Counted from the stretch's first letter, positions 24,151 to 34,265 are shown. The stretch: DNA of 64,000 nucleotides from Norana najaformis (GCA_964023275.1 OZ029914.1:30325851-30389850); one strand, 5' to 3'. A program made the numbers and translations. The notes: generated by a model from the sequence alone, not told the origin.

Positions 24151-24420
24151 GAACGAAGAATGGAATGAAGAAAGATGGATTACTAAACGAAGAAAGAAAT
24201 GAAGAAAAATGGATTACTAAACGAAGAATGGAATGGAAAAAATTGATTACTAAACGAAGAATGGAATAAAGAAACATGAATTACTAAACGAAAAATGGAA
24301 TGGAAAAATGGTTTACTAAACGAAGAATGGAATAAAGAAAAATGGATTACTAAACGAAGAATGGAATGGAAAAATGGATTACTAAACAAAGAATGGAATA
24401 AAGAAAAATGGATTACTAAA
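24150..24420. repeat. About 31-34-bp minisatellite in probable 3' UTR
   Basis: About eight degenerate units built on GGATTACTAAACGAAGAATGGAAT, alternating between a form ending TAAAGAAAAAT and a shorter form ending GGAAAAAT, so the array has a dimeric higher-order pattern. Three units contain AATAAAG, the canonical polyadenylation hexamer. Confidence 0.85.
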
Positions 24421-24847
24421 CTAATTAGCCAGTAAACAAATTAATGAAATAATGTATATAAAACACTGAAGATACTGTAGAGTCGATATAGCAAAAAGAT
24501 GGCTGACATGGAAGGAAGGTAGATGGTGGCAGGGTGAGAGGGGGCGATGGATGGAGGGCGGTAGGATGGGCAGAGGTGAAGCAGAGTAGGGGAGGGAACC
24601 GGGAGAAAGGGAAGGAGGGAAGGACGGACGGAGTGACGGAGATAGAGACGGAGTGACGGAGGGACGGACGGACGGACGGAGGGACGGACGGACGGACGGA
24701 CGGACGGACGGACGGACGGACGGACGGACGGACGGAGAGAGAGTTGCAGAGAATAAAAAGAATGAAATAAAGAAATTTATGCTAACGAAGAATGAAGGAA
24801 AGAAAGAATAAAAAGAAAATGTCTTCACGCGACCGGGTGTCTGATAT
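24421..24847. repeat. GGAC-rich microsatellite and purine-rich spacer
   Basis: A (GGAC)n tract covers about 24620-24735 with AGAGA-rich flanks. Long Ser/Pro/Arg frames on the reverse strand are artefacts. The DNA transposon begins directly after, at 24848. Confidence 0.85.
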
Positions 24848-24975
24848 CACTGGCCAACAGAAAAAATTTTTTTCTTGTTGCCTTCGGTTTTAGACCTGTT
24901 CTTGGGGTAATTTTGGGCGCTGATTCAGAAAATGTCATTGGATTGAGTGCATCAGGTCTAGTTTCTGAGATATCG
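24848..24975 (+). repeat. Left terminal inverted repeat of the DNA transposon
   Basis: Imperfect inverted match to 27351-27468; the outermost 12 bases are identical after reverse complementing. The left arm is about 10 bases longer, mainly in an A/T run at 24861-24873. Confidence 0.85.
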
Positions 24976-25451
24976 TCAATTTTGTAAAGAAAACCCAGTC
25001 CACTCTTTAAACGATGTCTTTGGCAAAACTAAAATGTCATAATAAGCTTTATTTATGGCTAATTATAATTCTTGCTGATTCATATAATGCCTACATCCTT
25101 ATAATGTAAAATCAGCATATCTTGCCGCGTGCTGAGATATTGCTGATTCAACGAAATAACTATTCCGTAGCCTACAGCTTACTCAGCACTAAATTCATGG
25201 CCTCATTTAGAATTTATTTGTGCTTATACAGCGTTTCATGGTTTCGAACTATGTAAATAGATTATGCTGAAGTCAGCATTTATAGCCTATATAAACCGCC
25301 TCCTGAAAGCTAGAGCAGCCGCAGTCGTCTTAGGGCATATTAAGAGTTGGTCGCAAGAACAATCTGTGAATGTGAACATTAAATAACTACATGTTCTTAC
25401 TATTTTTTAGGTTAGTCATTTAATTCCTCAGATGCGAACATCCTTAAGGTT

Positions 25452-27155
25452 ATGGCTACTTCCAGACGGAGCTGCATTAACCATCCAGACATATTCTGCT
25501 ACATTTGTGGGGAATACACACTAAAAGCAAACAGGAAACCGATTTCTGAGTTTGTAAAAAGAGCATATGTAGGTTATTTTGGTGTCAAACTTGGAGATCA
25601 AGATAAGCAATGGGCTCCTCATACAGTATGCAAAACTTGTATTGAACGATTGCGCCACTGGACAATTGGAAAGAGAAGCTGCCTGAAATTTGGTGTACCG
25701 ATGGTTTGGAGGGAACAGATAAACCACTTCGACGACTGTTACTTTTGTATGGCTAATATCATAGGCATCAATCGAAATAATCGTCACAAGTTGTCTTACC
25801 CTGATATACCTTCAGCCAGGAGACCTGTTCCGCATTCGGATATTGTACCAGTTCCACCTTTTCGCGAACTACCTCAGCTCTCAGACGATGACACTTGCAT
25901 GTCCAATATCGGACAAGATGACGAAAGTGAAGAAAGTGGGGGCAGTGACAGTGATTTCCAATCAACTTCACACAGTGAACGTTTTGACCAAAAAGAGTTG
26001 AGTGATCTGATCAGGGACTTAAATCTTTCCAAAGAGTCCTCTGAATTGCTTGCGTCCAGACTAAAGGAAAAGAATGCACTTCAGCCTGGAACGAAAATTA
26101 CAATTTATAGAAACAGAGAAAAGGATTTGCTGCCATTCTTTACCGAAGACAACAACCTAGTATTCTGTAATGACATCAGCAACTTATTGAAGAAAATTGG
26201 TCTGTCGGATTACAGCCCAGATGAGTGGCGTCTTTTTATCGACAGTTCAAAACGTAGTCTGAAATGTGTGCTTTTAAATAACGGCAACAAATTTGGTTCT
26301 ATTCCAATCGGTCACTCCACCAGGATGAAAGAAGAGTACAATGCCATCTCTTTAGTACTGGAAAAGATAAAATACAAAGAACATCAATGGGTAATTTGTG
26401 TAGACTTGAAGATGGTAAATTTCCTCCTTGGTCAACAAAGTGGCTACACAAAGTATCCCTGCTTTTTGTGTCTTTGGGACAGTAGAGCCAAGCATGAACA
26501 TTGGACAAGAAAAGATTGGCCTTCGAGGAAAGACATGGTGGTTGGAGCTCAAAATGTAATCAAGGAATCTTTGGTGGCACGAGATAGGATCATACTGCCA
26601 CCACTACATATAAAGCTAGGCCTGATGAAACAATTTGTCAGGGCTTTGAATAAAGAAGGTTCATTCTTCGAATACATAGTACACAAGTTACCAGGAATTA
26701 CAATGGAAAAATTGAAGGCTGGAATCTTCGATGGTCCACAGATCAGGCAACTTATGAATGACCCACTTTTCATACCATCAATGAATGAAATCGAATCTTG
26801 TGCCTGGTCTTCCTTTGTTCTTGTAACTAAAAATTTTCTTGGCAACAAGAAGGCAGACAATTATGCACAACTAGTAGAGGATATGCTTCTTCATTGCAAC
26901 AAGCTTGGCTGCAACATGAGCATTAAAGTCCATTATCTCCACAGTCACTTAGATCGCTTTCCAGAGAATCTTGGTGACTTCAGCGAAGAGCAAGGTGAAA
27001 GATTTCACCAAGACATCAAAACAATGGAAAATCGATATCAAGGAAGATGGGATGCACACATGATGGCAGACTATTGCTGGAATATTATGCGCGATTGTTC
27101 CGGCAGATGCCACACTCGGAAATCGTACAAAAGGAGCTTCTTCGGTGTCGAATGA
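25452..27155 (+). CDS. Transposase-like protein of the TIR element
   Basis: 567 residues, uninterrupted. Residues 8-100 hold paired cysteines (C16/C19, C26-region, H57/C60/C63, H92/C96/C99), a probable zinc-binding DNA recognition module. An acidic Ser/Asp/Glu stretch covers about 144-172. The C-terminal half has a candidate RNase-H-like DDE core: D264 in LFIDSSKRS, D318 in ICVDLKMV, and a glutamate in FSEEQGERFHQ (512-516). A C337-x2-C340 and H348-x-H350 zinc knuckle sits between the second Asp and the Glu, as in several eukaryotic transposase superfamilies. From memory, similar single-exon proteins are scattered through invertebrate genomes without assigned function. The inverted repeats flanking the ORF are the main evidence that it is a transposase. 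The start at 25452 is the first ATG of the open frame. An AATAAA lies at about 27264. Confidence 0.8.
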   Translation: MATSRRSCINHPDIFCYICGEYTLKANRKPISEFVKRAYVGYFGVKLGDQDKQWAPHTVCKTCIERLRHWTIGKRSCLKFGVPMVWREQINHFDDCYFCMANIIGINRNNRHKLSYPDIPSARRPVPHSDIVPVPPFRELPQLSDDDTCMSNIGQDDESEESGGSDSDFQSTSHSERFDQKELSDLIRDLNLSKESSELLASRLKEKNALQPGTKITIYRNREKDLLPFFTEDNNLVFCNDISNLLKKIGLSDYSPDEWRLFIDSSKRSLKCVLLNNGNKFGSIPIGHSTRMKEEYNAISLVLEKIKYKEHQWVICVDLKMVNFLLGQQSGYTKYPCFLCLWDSRAKHEHWTRKDWPSRKDMVVGAQNVIKESLVARDRIILPPLHIKLGLMKQFVRALNKEGSFFEYIVHKLPGITMEKLKAGIFDGPQIRQLMNDPLFIPSMNEIESCAWSSFVLVTKNFLGNKKADNYAQLVEDMLLHCNKLGCNMSIKVHYLHSHLDRFPENLGDFSEEQGERFHQDIKTMENRYQGRWDAHMMADYCWNIMRDCSGRCHTRKSYKRSFFGVE

Positions 27156-27350
27156 CTTGAAATTTTTATAACAAACTTGTTCTGTTTGGTATCATATAAG
27201 TACAGTTTCAGGTACTACCATTTTCTTTTAAGTATTTATATTATGTTTATTTAGTGTATCACATAATAAATTGAGCACTACATAATTATAGCTATAGCCT
27301 TATGTTTTATGGGCGAGCAGAGGCAAGGACTGGTATATGGCATAATGTTC

Positions 27351-27468
27351 TATATCTCGAAAACTAGACCTGCTGGGAGAAAACTGGTGCCTTTTCTGGA
27401 ATCAGCAGGTCAAATATACCCAGAAACAGTTCTAACATTTGAGGCAACAAATTATGTGTTGGCCAGTG
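27351..27468 (-). repeat. Right terminal inverted repeat of the DNA transposon
   Basis: Mate of 24848-24975. A 100-codon forward frame across it is not expected to be real. Confidence 0.85.
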
Positions 27469-27655
27469 TATTTATTACCAAGCATAGTTCTGAAAACTTT
27501 CTGGTTGCTAGAAAATCAGTTCCAATTGTTTGCAGACTGTTGCAATTTTTTGCCCATTTTGGACTTTGTGTTATCTCTTACAGACCTGCAGAAATATACA
27601 GTTTGCTCTAAAATGATAATAGAGATTCTAATATTAGAATATATATTATATGTAT

Positions 27656-27656
<1 letters not shown>

Positions 27657-27715
<59 letters not shown>

Positions 27716-27860
27716 GGATCGAATGATATAGAGAGAGGTATAAAGAGAGCATAGAAGATATTGTTTTTTTTGTAGTCACAATCGCGGAAGAATACATTAT
27801 CACACGCATGCACGCATACGCGCTCGCGCACGCGCTCGAGCACGCACGCACTTATACACA
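27657..27860. repeat. (GA)n microsatellite and GCAC-rich tract
   Basis: Perfect (GA)n at 27658-27714, then a CGCACGC alternating purine-pyrimidine stretch at 27800-27850. Confidence 0.92.
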
Positions 27861-28169
27861 TGTATTGATTATTACATGACAGCCCTAGTGGACATGGGGT
27901 CAAAGTTCATCCGTGTATAAACATGATGGAGTTTTACATGTGGCAGCTGCCTGAGGGGCTTTATCCTCTCTGGGGCGAAAGATAAGCGCCTACATCAATT
28001 ATTGAAGGCCCTCAACAGAGGACACCCTCGCTTAAGCATGCGTGTACATGAGCACAAGTTACAGTTCCACTTCTGGCGTACATAGTGTCTCTGTGTAAAT
28101 GGTTGGCCTATAGCACAAATATGGAACGTATTATATGTATCTTAGATAGGCCTAGTATGTAGACTAGAT

Positions 28170-28517
28170 AGGCGTATTATCGTTATCGTTATCATTATCA
28201 TTATCATAATTATCATCAGCATCGTCATCGTCATCATCATCGTCGTCGTCATCATCATTTATTTCCCCGAGGCAGATATGATCCCTCAGGTGAAAAACAT
28301 TTGTATGGATATATTATATTTGAATTATTATTACTACTACTACTACTACTAATACTACTACTATTATTATTATTATTACTACTACTACTATTATTATTAC
28401 TACTACTATTATTGCTATTATTATTATTACTATTATTATTATCATTGTTGTTGTTTTTATTATTATTATTATTATTACTACTACTATTATTACTATTGTT
28501 GTTGTTGTTGTTGTTGT
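28170..28517. repeat. Triplet microsatellites (CAT, ACT, ATT, GTT)
   Basis: Successive imperfect triplet runs: CATTAT/CATCGT at 28180-28260, ACT/ATT at 28318-28495, GTT at 28496-28517. The GTT end adjoins, and on the minus strand terminates, the retroelement tail at 28518-28860. Confidence 0.93.
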
Positions 28518-28860
28518 AACGAAAAAGTTATAACGCGCCAAGTCACACAGAAACTCGATTCTGAGGGCCGATTAATCAGCTGCCATGTGATAATTCAGTC
28601 CGATATCCCGATGTTTCGAAGTCAATAAGAAAATTGTCAGTTTTGCTGCGTTTCTTGAAGAAGAACAGAATTCGAGCTTCGAAGAAAGATCGGTAGTCGT
28701 TTCCATTGCTTCGGTAGCGACATGGAATGCGGGAAAGCCTATGACCGGGAGATTGGAAGGGAGTGAGGTAGGGAGGCATATGGCATATGGGCTGTTTTTT
28801 GTGTCCGGAGTCTTCTGAACACCTGAGATATGTCCAAAATTTGGAAGAGGCATCTGAGCA
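28518..28860 (-). pseudogene. Non-LTR retrotransposon 3'-terminal fragment (family with triplet tail)
   Basis: On the minus strand the decayed RT tail reads GFPAFHVATEAME with a frameshifted alternative, then SFFEARILFF..., ending LNYHMAAD before a stop and an AAC triplet tail. The forward fragment at 34040-34260 ends SFFEAETLFLPSRN...LYYHLEAD with a matching nucleotide 3' end (TGATTAATCGG versus TGACTAACCGC, then CTCAGA, TGTGTGACTT versus TGTATGACTT). The two are members of one family. Confidence 0.75.
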
Positions 28861-29384
28861 TTCCTCCTAAGAAGGCGAGACTTATATTATTTCCCTAATA
28901 AATATGCGAAAACAAACTAAATCGGTCTAAACGTTGCGGTTGCTGCTGCTGATGGTGAAAGCCTGACTGATGATAATGGCTATTGTATAGATATTAATGA
29001 GACCGGGGCAGTGTTGTTTTTTGCGTTGCCAAAGCTAGGCCCGTAAATTTCTGCTCAAAAACTTTGAACCGTACTGCATGGCAGCACTCTTCTGCTTTGT
29101 CTCGGTATATGGTCCCGTGACAGTTAACTCAATCGCCATTACAGCATAAAGCAATCAGCAGACGGGGGGGGGGGGGGGGGCAGATCTATCGAAATCTTCT
29201 GGTGATTTCTTGTGGACTCTTTCTTATTTCATTTTGCAAACAATTGAAGGCTTAGCTTTTTTCCAACTACTAACTTTTCCAAATTTCGAGGTCAGTTCAT
29301 AAATTAGCGCGATATAAGTAGGCCTACCTGATTAATAAAAATAATAAAGATGGTGGTGGTGGTGATGATGATAATATTTATAAT

Positions 29385-29603
29385 TATAATACTAGTGCTG
29401 AATATGCAATCTCGCATTTTCGGAGGCGCGAGAGAATCTAGCTATCTATTTCATCGGCTTTCAATTATAATTCAACGCTTCAACGCCGTCGCTTTTCGCA
29501 GCACCTTCTCTCTGTCAGAGCCGGATGAGACGAAGCCGTTCCAGATGCTCATTACTGTCTCCGGACTATTTTTTTCACCACCTGAGGTATTATACCTACC
29601 TCG

Positions 29604-29615
<12 letters not shown>
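29385..29615 (+). pseudogene. RT C-terminal fragment (SYLFHRLS / QRFNAVAF family)
   Basis: Encodes RESSYLFHRLSIIIQRFNAVAFRSTF, then FFSPPEVLYLPRV, then an AAT microsatellite. It matches the better-preserved copy at 57110-57470 (GYLFQRLSVTLQRFNAVAFHGTF), which has the typical reverse-transcriptase C-terminus EtLGpiNg....fl.dLGR.....gd.re. Here only the last third remains. Confidence 0.75.
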
Positions 29616-29645
<30 letters not shown>

Positions 29646-29712
29646 TATTATTATTATTATAATATTAATAATAATAATAATATTATTATTATTAAAACAA
29701 CAATAATAATGT
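29608..29712. repeat. (AAT/ATT)n microsatellite
   Basis: Imperfect AAT then ATT triplets, forming an inverted pair able to fold. Directly abuts the RT tail and probably grew from its 3' end. Confidence 0.93.
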
Positions 29713-31205
29713 CTACCTTGTTGTTTGCGTCCAACTGTAGGCCTATGTATATATATATATATGTATGTATATGCAATGTATGTTAAATTCATAATCAAAA
29801 CGTTTGATACTTGTTCTGCCTACGTTCTCGCACTCTGCTTCACAAGATCTACAGTACAAGCAGACTGATAAACAAACCAAAGGTTTATAGGTGAGGATGG
29901 AACTATTTGCTTACAGACATTCCATAAATAGGTTCAAAATACGTATTGACTAAAGGGTCGAGAAAACTGGGACGTGAGCCAGAGGCATGTATGAGAGAAA
30001 CGTAGGAGGCAGGCTATATGCCTCTGTAGTCGTTATTTTTAAAAGCCTCTGGAGTTCAAATCGAACACATGGTTGAGTAAATTGATTTAATTATATAGGG
30101 CGTTCGGAAGATGAAGAGCTTTTAGAACTATCTGAATGTCTCTGATTGGACGTGGCAGGCAAAGATACTGAAGGCAAATGCGGCGAATACAAATACATTG
30201 GGTTTCAGAAAGGAAAGCATGGAAACAAACGCCAAGAAACGACACACAGGAAATAGAAAATGAAAAGAGATTTTTGTACCTGGATAGCTTCTTGAGTCGT
30301 GACATGCGCAGATGACGGTAGAAAGAGAACAGCAAACGTGAAACTGGTTCTGACAGGTTCCAGTAACACATGGAAGAGAAATTCAACCACCAACAGTAGG
30401 CCTATATTATTGCTAAATTAAAATGCTGAAGATTGCACATTCAATACTAGTTTGCATGAATGTGGAAGTTTGAAGGAATTCAGCCTCAAAACATTTACAC
30501 CCTCATCAAAAGAAAAAAGAAAAAGGGTATATAGAAAAAACCGGGAAAGTAGAAGAGATACAAAAAGCAAGGCAGCTTCAAAGGAAGAAGCAGGAGTATG
30601 GTAAATTAAAGTTGTTGAAGATTGGGGACTAAAAAACTATTTTTAAACTATGACTAGCCACCGAAAAAGCTCTGCAGCTCCAAACTATTCTGGCGTGAGT
30701 TACAAAATTAGTCAGATGATGAGTACAATATCTTTTGCTCTGAGAGGTGAGCAATTAACAAAAGTGGGTCTGCTGATTTTAGTGGCGTAATTCGAAGTAT
30801 ACAGAGGGGCAAGTGGAATCTTAAGCTTAACAAACTAAATATTACAGAGTTTCATGAAGTTTAACGTATTTTAGGACAGAATTATAAGTCCAAACGCTTG
30901 ACAATTTCTTAACGCAGATGTGCACCATATTATAATATGTATGGTTTCTATGGCTACTGTATGGCCTTGGCTCTACTGACTTTTCAAGGAAATCATCGAG
31001 TGAGATTCTTCACACTAATATTACCTTAGACAAGAAACTGTTAAAGAATCCCTAAAATTATAAAATCGCTTGTGTGTAGCCCATAATGCAATGCTCAGCA
31101 AATCAACAAGACCTAATTCTAATATTCGTCGTGACTTCACTGACTTTCAATTGACCTGGCTGAAAATTGTTTATAATCATTGTACAATGTATATCTTATG
31201 CATAT
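29713..31205. other. AT-rich spacer, nothing recognised
   Basis: About 1.5 kb of AT-rich sequence. A 99-codon reverse frame at 30087-30386 has no motif, splice context or compositional support. No element or gene was identified. Confidence 0.6.
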
Positions 31206-31699
31206 TGTGAAGTTTCTCCCCGTCGAGGGTGCTGGTTCCACTAACAATCTACATTAGGATGACCGTTACCAACCCTTGGGATGAGTGCCAGTCCCCTGAA
31301 TACGGCTCCCGCGGTCTGTATCGACAAGAGTCTTCACGTTTCGACACTTTATTAAATGTGCAATACTTATCTTAACATCTACAGAAAGAAACTAAGATGG
31401 CATCGGCGGGTGTCATATAGCGTGAGTACGGTCGACACTTCGTTCTCTCGGAGTCAGCCGTTTTCTTCGTCTTTAGCGGACTTCTCTCTACTTCTCTCTC
31501 TCTCTTTCCTTCGACTTTGTCGAGTCCTTTTATAGGCCTCTTGCGTGCATCACGTGGTCTTACGTGCATTACGCCATCCTTATGTACATCACGTGGTCTT
31601 ACGCACGCTAAGTCATCTCCTTGCATACATCACGTGATCAAGAAAAATTGACGGGTTCACAAACTGTCAATCAAAATGAAAACGGGGTATACTTTCACA
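31206..31699 (-). mobile_element. Solo LTR of an LTR retrotransposon
   Basis: A 494-bp unit with inverted termini TGTGAA...TTCACA, flanked on both sides by ATAT (31202-31205 and 31700-31703), fitting a 4-bp target duplication. On the minus strand it has the layout of an LTR promoter. A U3 part holds three imperfect units with CACGTGA at 31555-31635. A TATA box CTATAAAAGG lies at 31526-31535, and AATAAAG about 180 bases further on (31348-31353). No retroviral coding sequence or second LTR is nearby, so it is a solo LTR left by LTR-LTR recombination. The superfamily cannot be told from an LTR alone. An 84-codon reverse frame in it is probably fortuitous. Confidence 0.75.
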
Positions 31700-31734
31700 A
31701 TATATACCTACGTGGTTCACATTCATAGTGAAGT

Positions 31735-31925
31735 TTCGCTGTGGTTGGTCCAACTTTCTGGAATAGATTGCCTATCAACCTACGACGTCAGCTCCTTGGT
31801 CTTTCTTTGCCTCTATTTCGTAAGCCCTTGAAAATCAAATTTGTTCAGTTGTGGTTTTGTGTTGTCAGATCGCGAACGCCTCTGATGGCGCTATGTAAAT
31901 CTGTGACTACAATTACAATTACGAA
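31735..31925 (+). pseudogene. Non-LTR retrotransposon 3' tail (L2-like family)
   Basis: Encodes VGPTFWNRLPINLRRQLLGL and LPLFRKPLKIKF, the C-terminal RT tail, then GATGGCGCTATGTAAAT and TTACAA repeats. Same family as 18680-19890, 40740-41085, 48785-48905 and 63700-63865. The A/T-rich 3' end of a second short tail (GGCGCTATATAAATC) lies at 32203-32230. Confidence 0.8.
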
Positions 31926-32374
31926 ATTCATATGGCTAATTTTGGGTTGATGGCCACATCAAAGGCAAATTTCAAATGGAACAATAACCGGTCTGACCCT
32001 CTTGATCCGCCAGTGACTGATTTAAATGTAGAATCTTGTAAACCGTGAGACACATTTTGATGGTGATGACGGTGATGATGATGAGTATGCATTATCGCAC
32101 CTCAGATGTTAAATGTTAAATAGAATCAACTTCAATACCTTAACTCTATTTGAAGCCTACGAGTTGCCATTCTTGTATGTTTGACATGTTAAGGTATTAT
32201 GCATGGCGCTATATAAATCATTCATGCAATTACAGACGCGTAGTTACGCTGCTGTCCAAGGGTAGTCATCGAACAACTTCTTTGTGAGGATCAATAGCGA
32301 CGGCATCTGGCGATTTATTGAGAATTATGCTACGCATCTGAGGTGTATCGAGTTACATTATCTGGGGCTTTACA

Positions 32375-32605
32375 AATCTTCTTCTTCTTCTTCTTCTTCT
32401 TCTTCTTCTTCTTCTTCTTCTTCTTCTTCTTCTTCTTCTTCTTCTTCTTCTTCTCTTCCTCTTCTTCTTCTTTTCTTCTTCTTCTTCTTCTTCGCATTCT
32501 TCTTCTTCGCATTCTTCTTCTTCGCATTCTTCTTCGCATTCTTCTTCATCTTCTTCTTTCTTCTTCTTCTTCTTCTTCTTCTTCTTCTTCTTCTTCTTCT
32601 TCTTC

Positions 32606-32650
<45 letters not shown>
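32375..32650. repeat. (CTT)n and (AAT)n microsatellites
   Basis: About 230 bases of TTC/CTT triplets with GCA interruptions, followed by (AAT)n from 32606 to 32650. All frames through it are homopolymeric amino-acid artefacts. Confidence 0.97.
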
Positions 32651-32784
32651 TAGCGATAGCAATAATAATAATGCATCTGATTAAATCAAATGGCCTTCCT
32701 CTGTTGACTGAATTGACTTCTGATTTGAATCTTCTTCTCACATGCAGGCCACAATATTTCATATGTAGATCTCACTTCATTTTG

Positions 32785-33015
32785 CCATAATTATGAAGGC
32801 CTCGTCTTTTCATACGAAGGCCTCATCCTATCATAGTCATATGCTGGCCGCGTCTTCTCATGTCAAGGCCTAAACTTCTTTTACGCCAGTCTTTTCCTCT
32901 CGTAATCAGGCCTCATTTTCTCATACACAGGACTCATCTTCAAAATTATGCAGGCCACGTCTTCTGCTTTAAACTCAGCATTTTTTCGTATGACAACCTC
33001 CTCTTCTCATAAGTC
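32785..33015. repeat. Degenerate about 28-32-bp minisatellite
   Basis: About eight diverged units built on GAAGGCCTCATCTTCTCATA. Recurrent words are AGGCCTC, GGCC.CGTCTTCT and TTCTCATA. Old and strongly eroded. Confidence 0.65.
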
Positions 33016-33845
33016 GGCCTCATCACATATGGGAATTTTTGTTAAAACTGTCGCATTGAGCATCCAGAACTGTAGGTACTAGACGTATCACGGCTCGAGC
33101 CAAGTCAGTATCTTCATCGTTTAACTGTCCAAAACGAGATAAGCGTTTGATTTATTTAACAACTTTCGTCATACTTTCCGGTTACCGTTTAAGTGCAAAG
33201 AGCAAGTTCAAAAGGTCGCCCAGTAACTGATAGAAGTTCAGGCCAAATTGCGCCGCTTCAGATTTTTAGGCACAATGCATGAGCTTCGATTACACTAAAA
33301 AAGAGATGACTGTGAACCGCCTAAACAGAATGTCAACCAGCTTGTCCTGGGCAGTCACTTGGATGTTTCAGATATGATTTGTGGACGACATTTCTACTAT
33401 CCATTATTCCAGTACTATGCCCTAATGTTACTATATGAGATCTACTTCCTGCAATAGATCTAAGACTGTGCTGAAATGAAAAAAGCTTGTATATTAGAAG
33501 TTTTTTCAGAGATCTAGATCTTGGCAGAGAAAAGTACGAGCTTCGGCGTAAAGGCAGTCATCTCTGTCCGGGCCATCAAAACTCTCTGACTAAAGCTAAA
33601 GAGGCCTAGCTGCCTAAATTTGGCGCATCTAATGGTTCGGTTAATGCCAAAACTGTTACTGTAGTTTTGGCTTTTGTCATAGTCAAACTATCAAGGTCGG
33701 TTTCTGCAATGATGATCAAAACATACCCTATCTTGTGTAAGTTAAGGCATTTCCTTGTCGCAAGGTGGACCGTGATATTTCAAACAACAGACCAGATGCA
33801 TGTTGGCCTGCAAAAAGTGCAACATGTGGCTGGAAGCTCTCTAGC
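33016..33845. other. Spacer, nothing recognised
   Basis: Unremarkable sequence; a 79-codon forward frame at 33667-33906 runs into the SINE head and shows no motif. Confidence 0.5.
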
Positions 33846-33849
33846 ATTG

Positions 33850-34030
33850 TCCTGGGTAGTTAGCTACATCAGTAAGCGCGTACGCCAAGGAAGCCTCGGT
33901 GCGTGAGGATCCCGGGTTCGCGTCCCGGTCGTGGCTTATTTCAGAGATTTGAATCTCGGGCTAGTACGGTCCGTGCGCGGGGACCTTAAATGGCGTGTAG
34001 CGGTGGTGAAGGATCTCACCCGTGCGCGGG
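33850..34030 (+). mobile_element. tRNA-derived SINE (candidate)
   Basis: The head resembles a tRNA gene: an A-box-like TAGCTACATCAGTAAGCGC at 33861-33879 and a B-box-like GGTTCGCGTCC at 33915-33925 inside a T-arm with a CCGGG/CCCGG stem. The B box departs from the GGTTCGAnTCC consensus and no clean acceptor stem is visible, so this is not a functional tRNA. The body (about 33935-34030) includes a short inverted pair ACCCGTGCGCGGGT. Confidence 0.5.
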
Positions 34031-34039
34031 TGGAATCCA

Positions 34040-34265
34040 TATGATCGCTTTAGAAAAACGTGTACAATTTACAATTTTTTACAATTTCTAGCATTCCATT
34101 CCCCAAGGAATGGAACCGCCTGCCAATCCTTTTTCGAAGCTGAAACTCTTTTCCTTCCTTCAAGAAACGCCTACTTCTCACTGGTTTCCAAACATCTGAT
34201 TATCTCATTGTATTATCACCTTGAGGCTGACTAACCGCGCCTCAGATTCACCCTTCTGTATGACT
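34040..34265 (+). pseudogene. Non-LTR retrotransposon 3'-terminal fragment (family with triplet tail)
   Basis: Forward remnant with FHSPRNGTACQ, SFFEAETLFLPSRN and LYYHLEAD before a stop, then GCGTTACAAATTTTAATAATAA. Partner of 28518-28860. A mixed AAT/AGT/AAC triplet array follows to 34385, the expected extension of the tail. Confidence 0.75.

Larger units (their letters stand above)
24848..27468 (+). mobile_element. DNA transposon with CACTGG termini, TIRs and TAT target duplication
   Basis: The left end reads CACTGGCCAACA and the right end TGTTGGCCAGTG, exact reverse complements. Similarity continues inward as imperfect terminal inverted repeats: about 24848-24975 on the left and 27351-27468 on the right. 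Shared blocks in order are TTGTTGCCT, TTAGA.CTGTT, CTGATTC.AGAAAA and CAGGTCTAGTTT. The flanking bases are TAT on both sides, consistent with a 3-bp target duplication. One uninterrupted 567-codon ORF lies between. CAC...GTG termini and a 2-3-bp duplication are typical of the CMC (CACTA/EnSpm-like) superfamily; that assignment is inference. The element is about 2.6 kb. Confidence 0.85.

Noticed and set aside
28170..28517. CRISPR-like or regulatory array
   Set aside because: It is a string of triplet microsatellites with no spacers, in a eukaryotic genome.
28301..28519. Poly-leucine membrane protein
   Set aside because: Translation of ATT/ACT triplet repeats.
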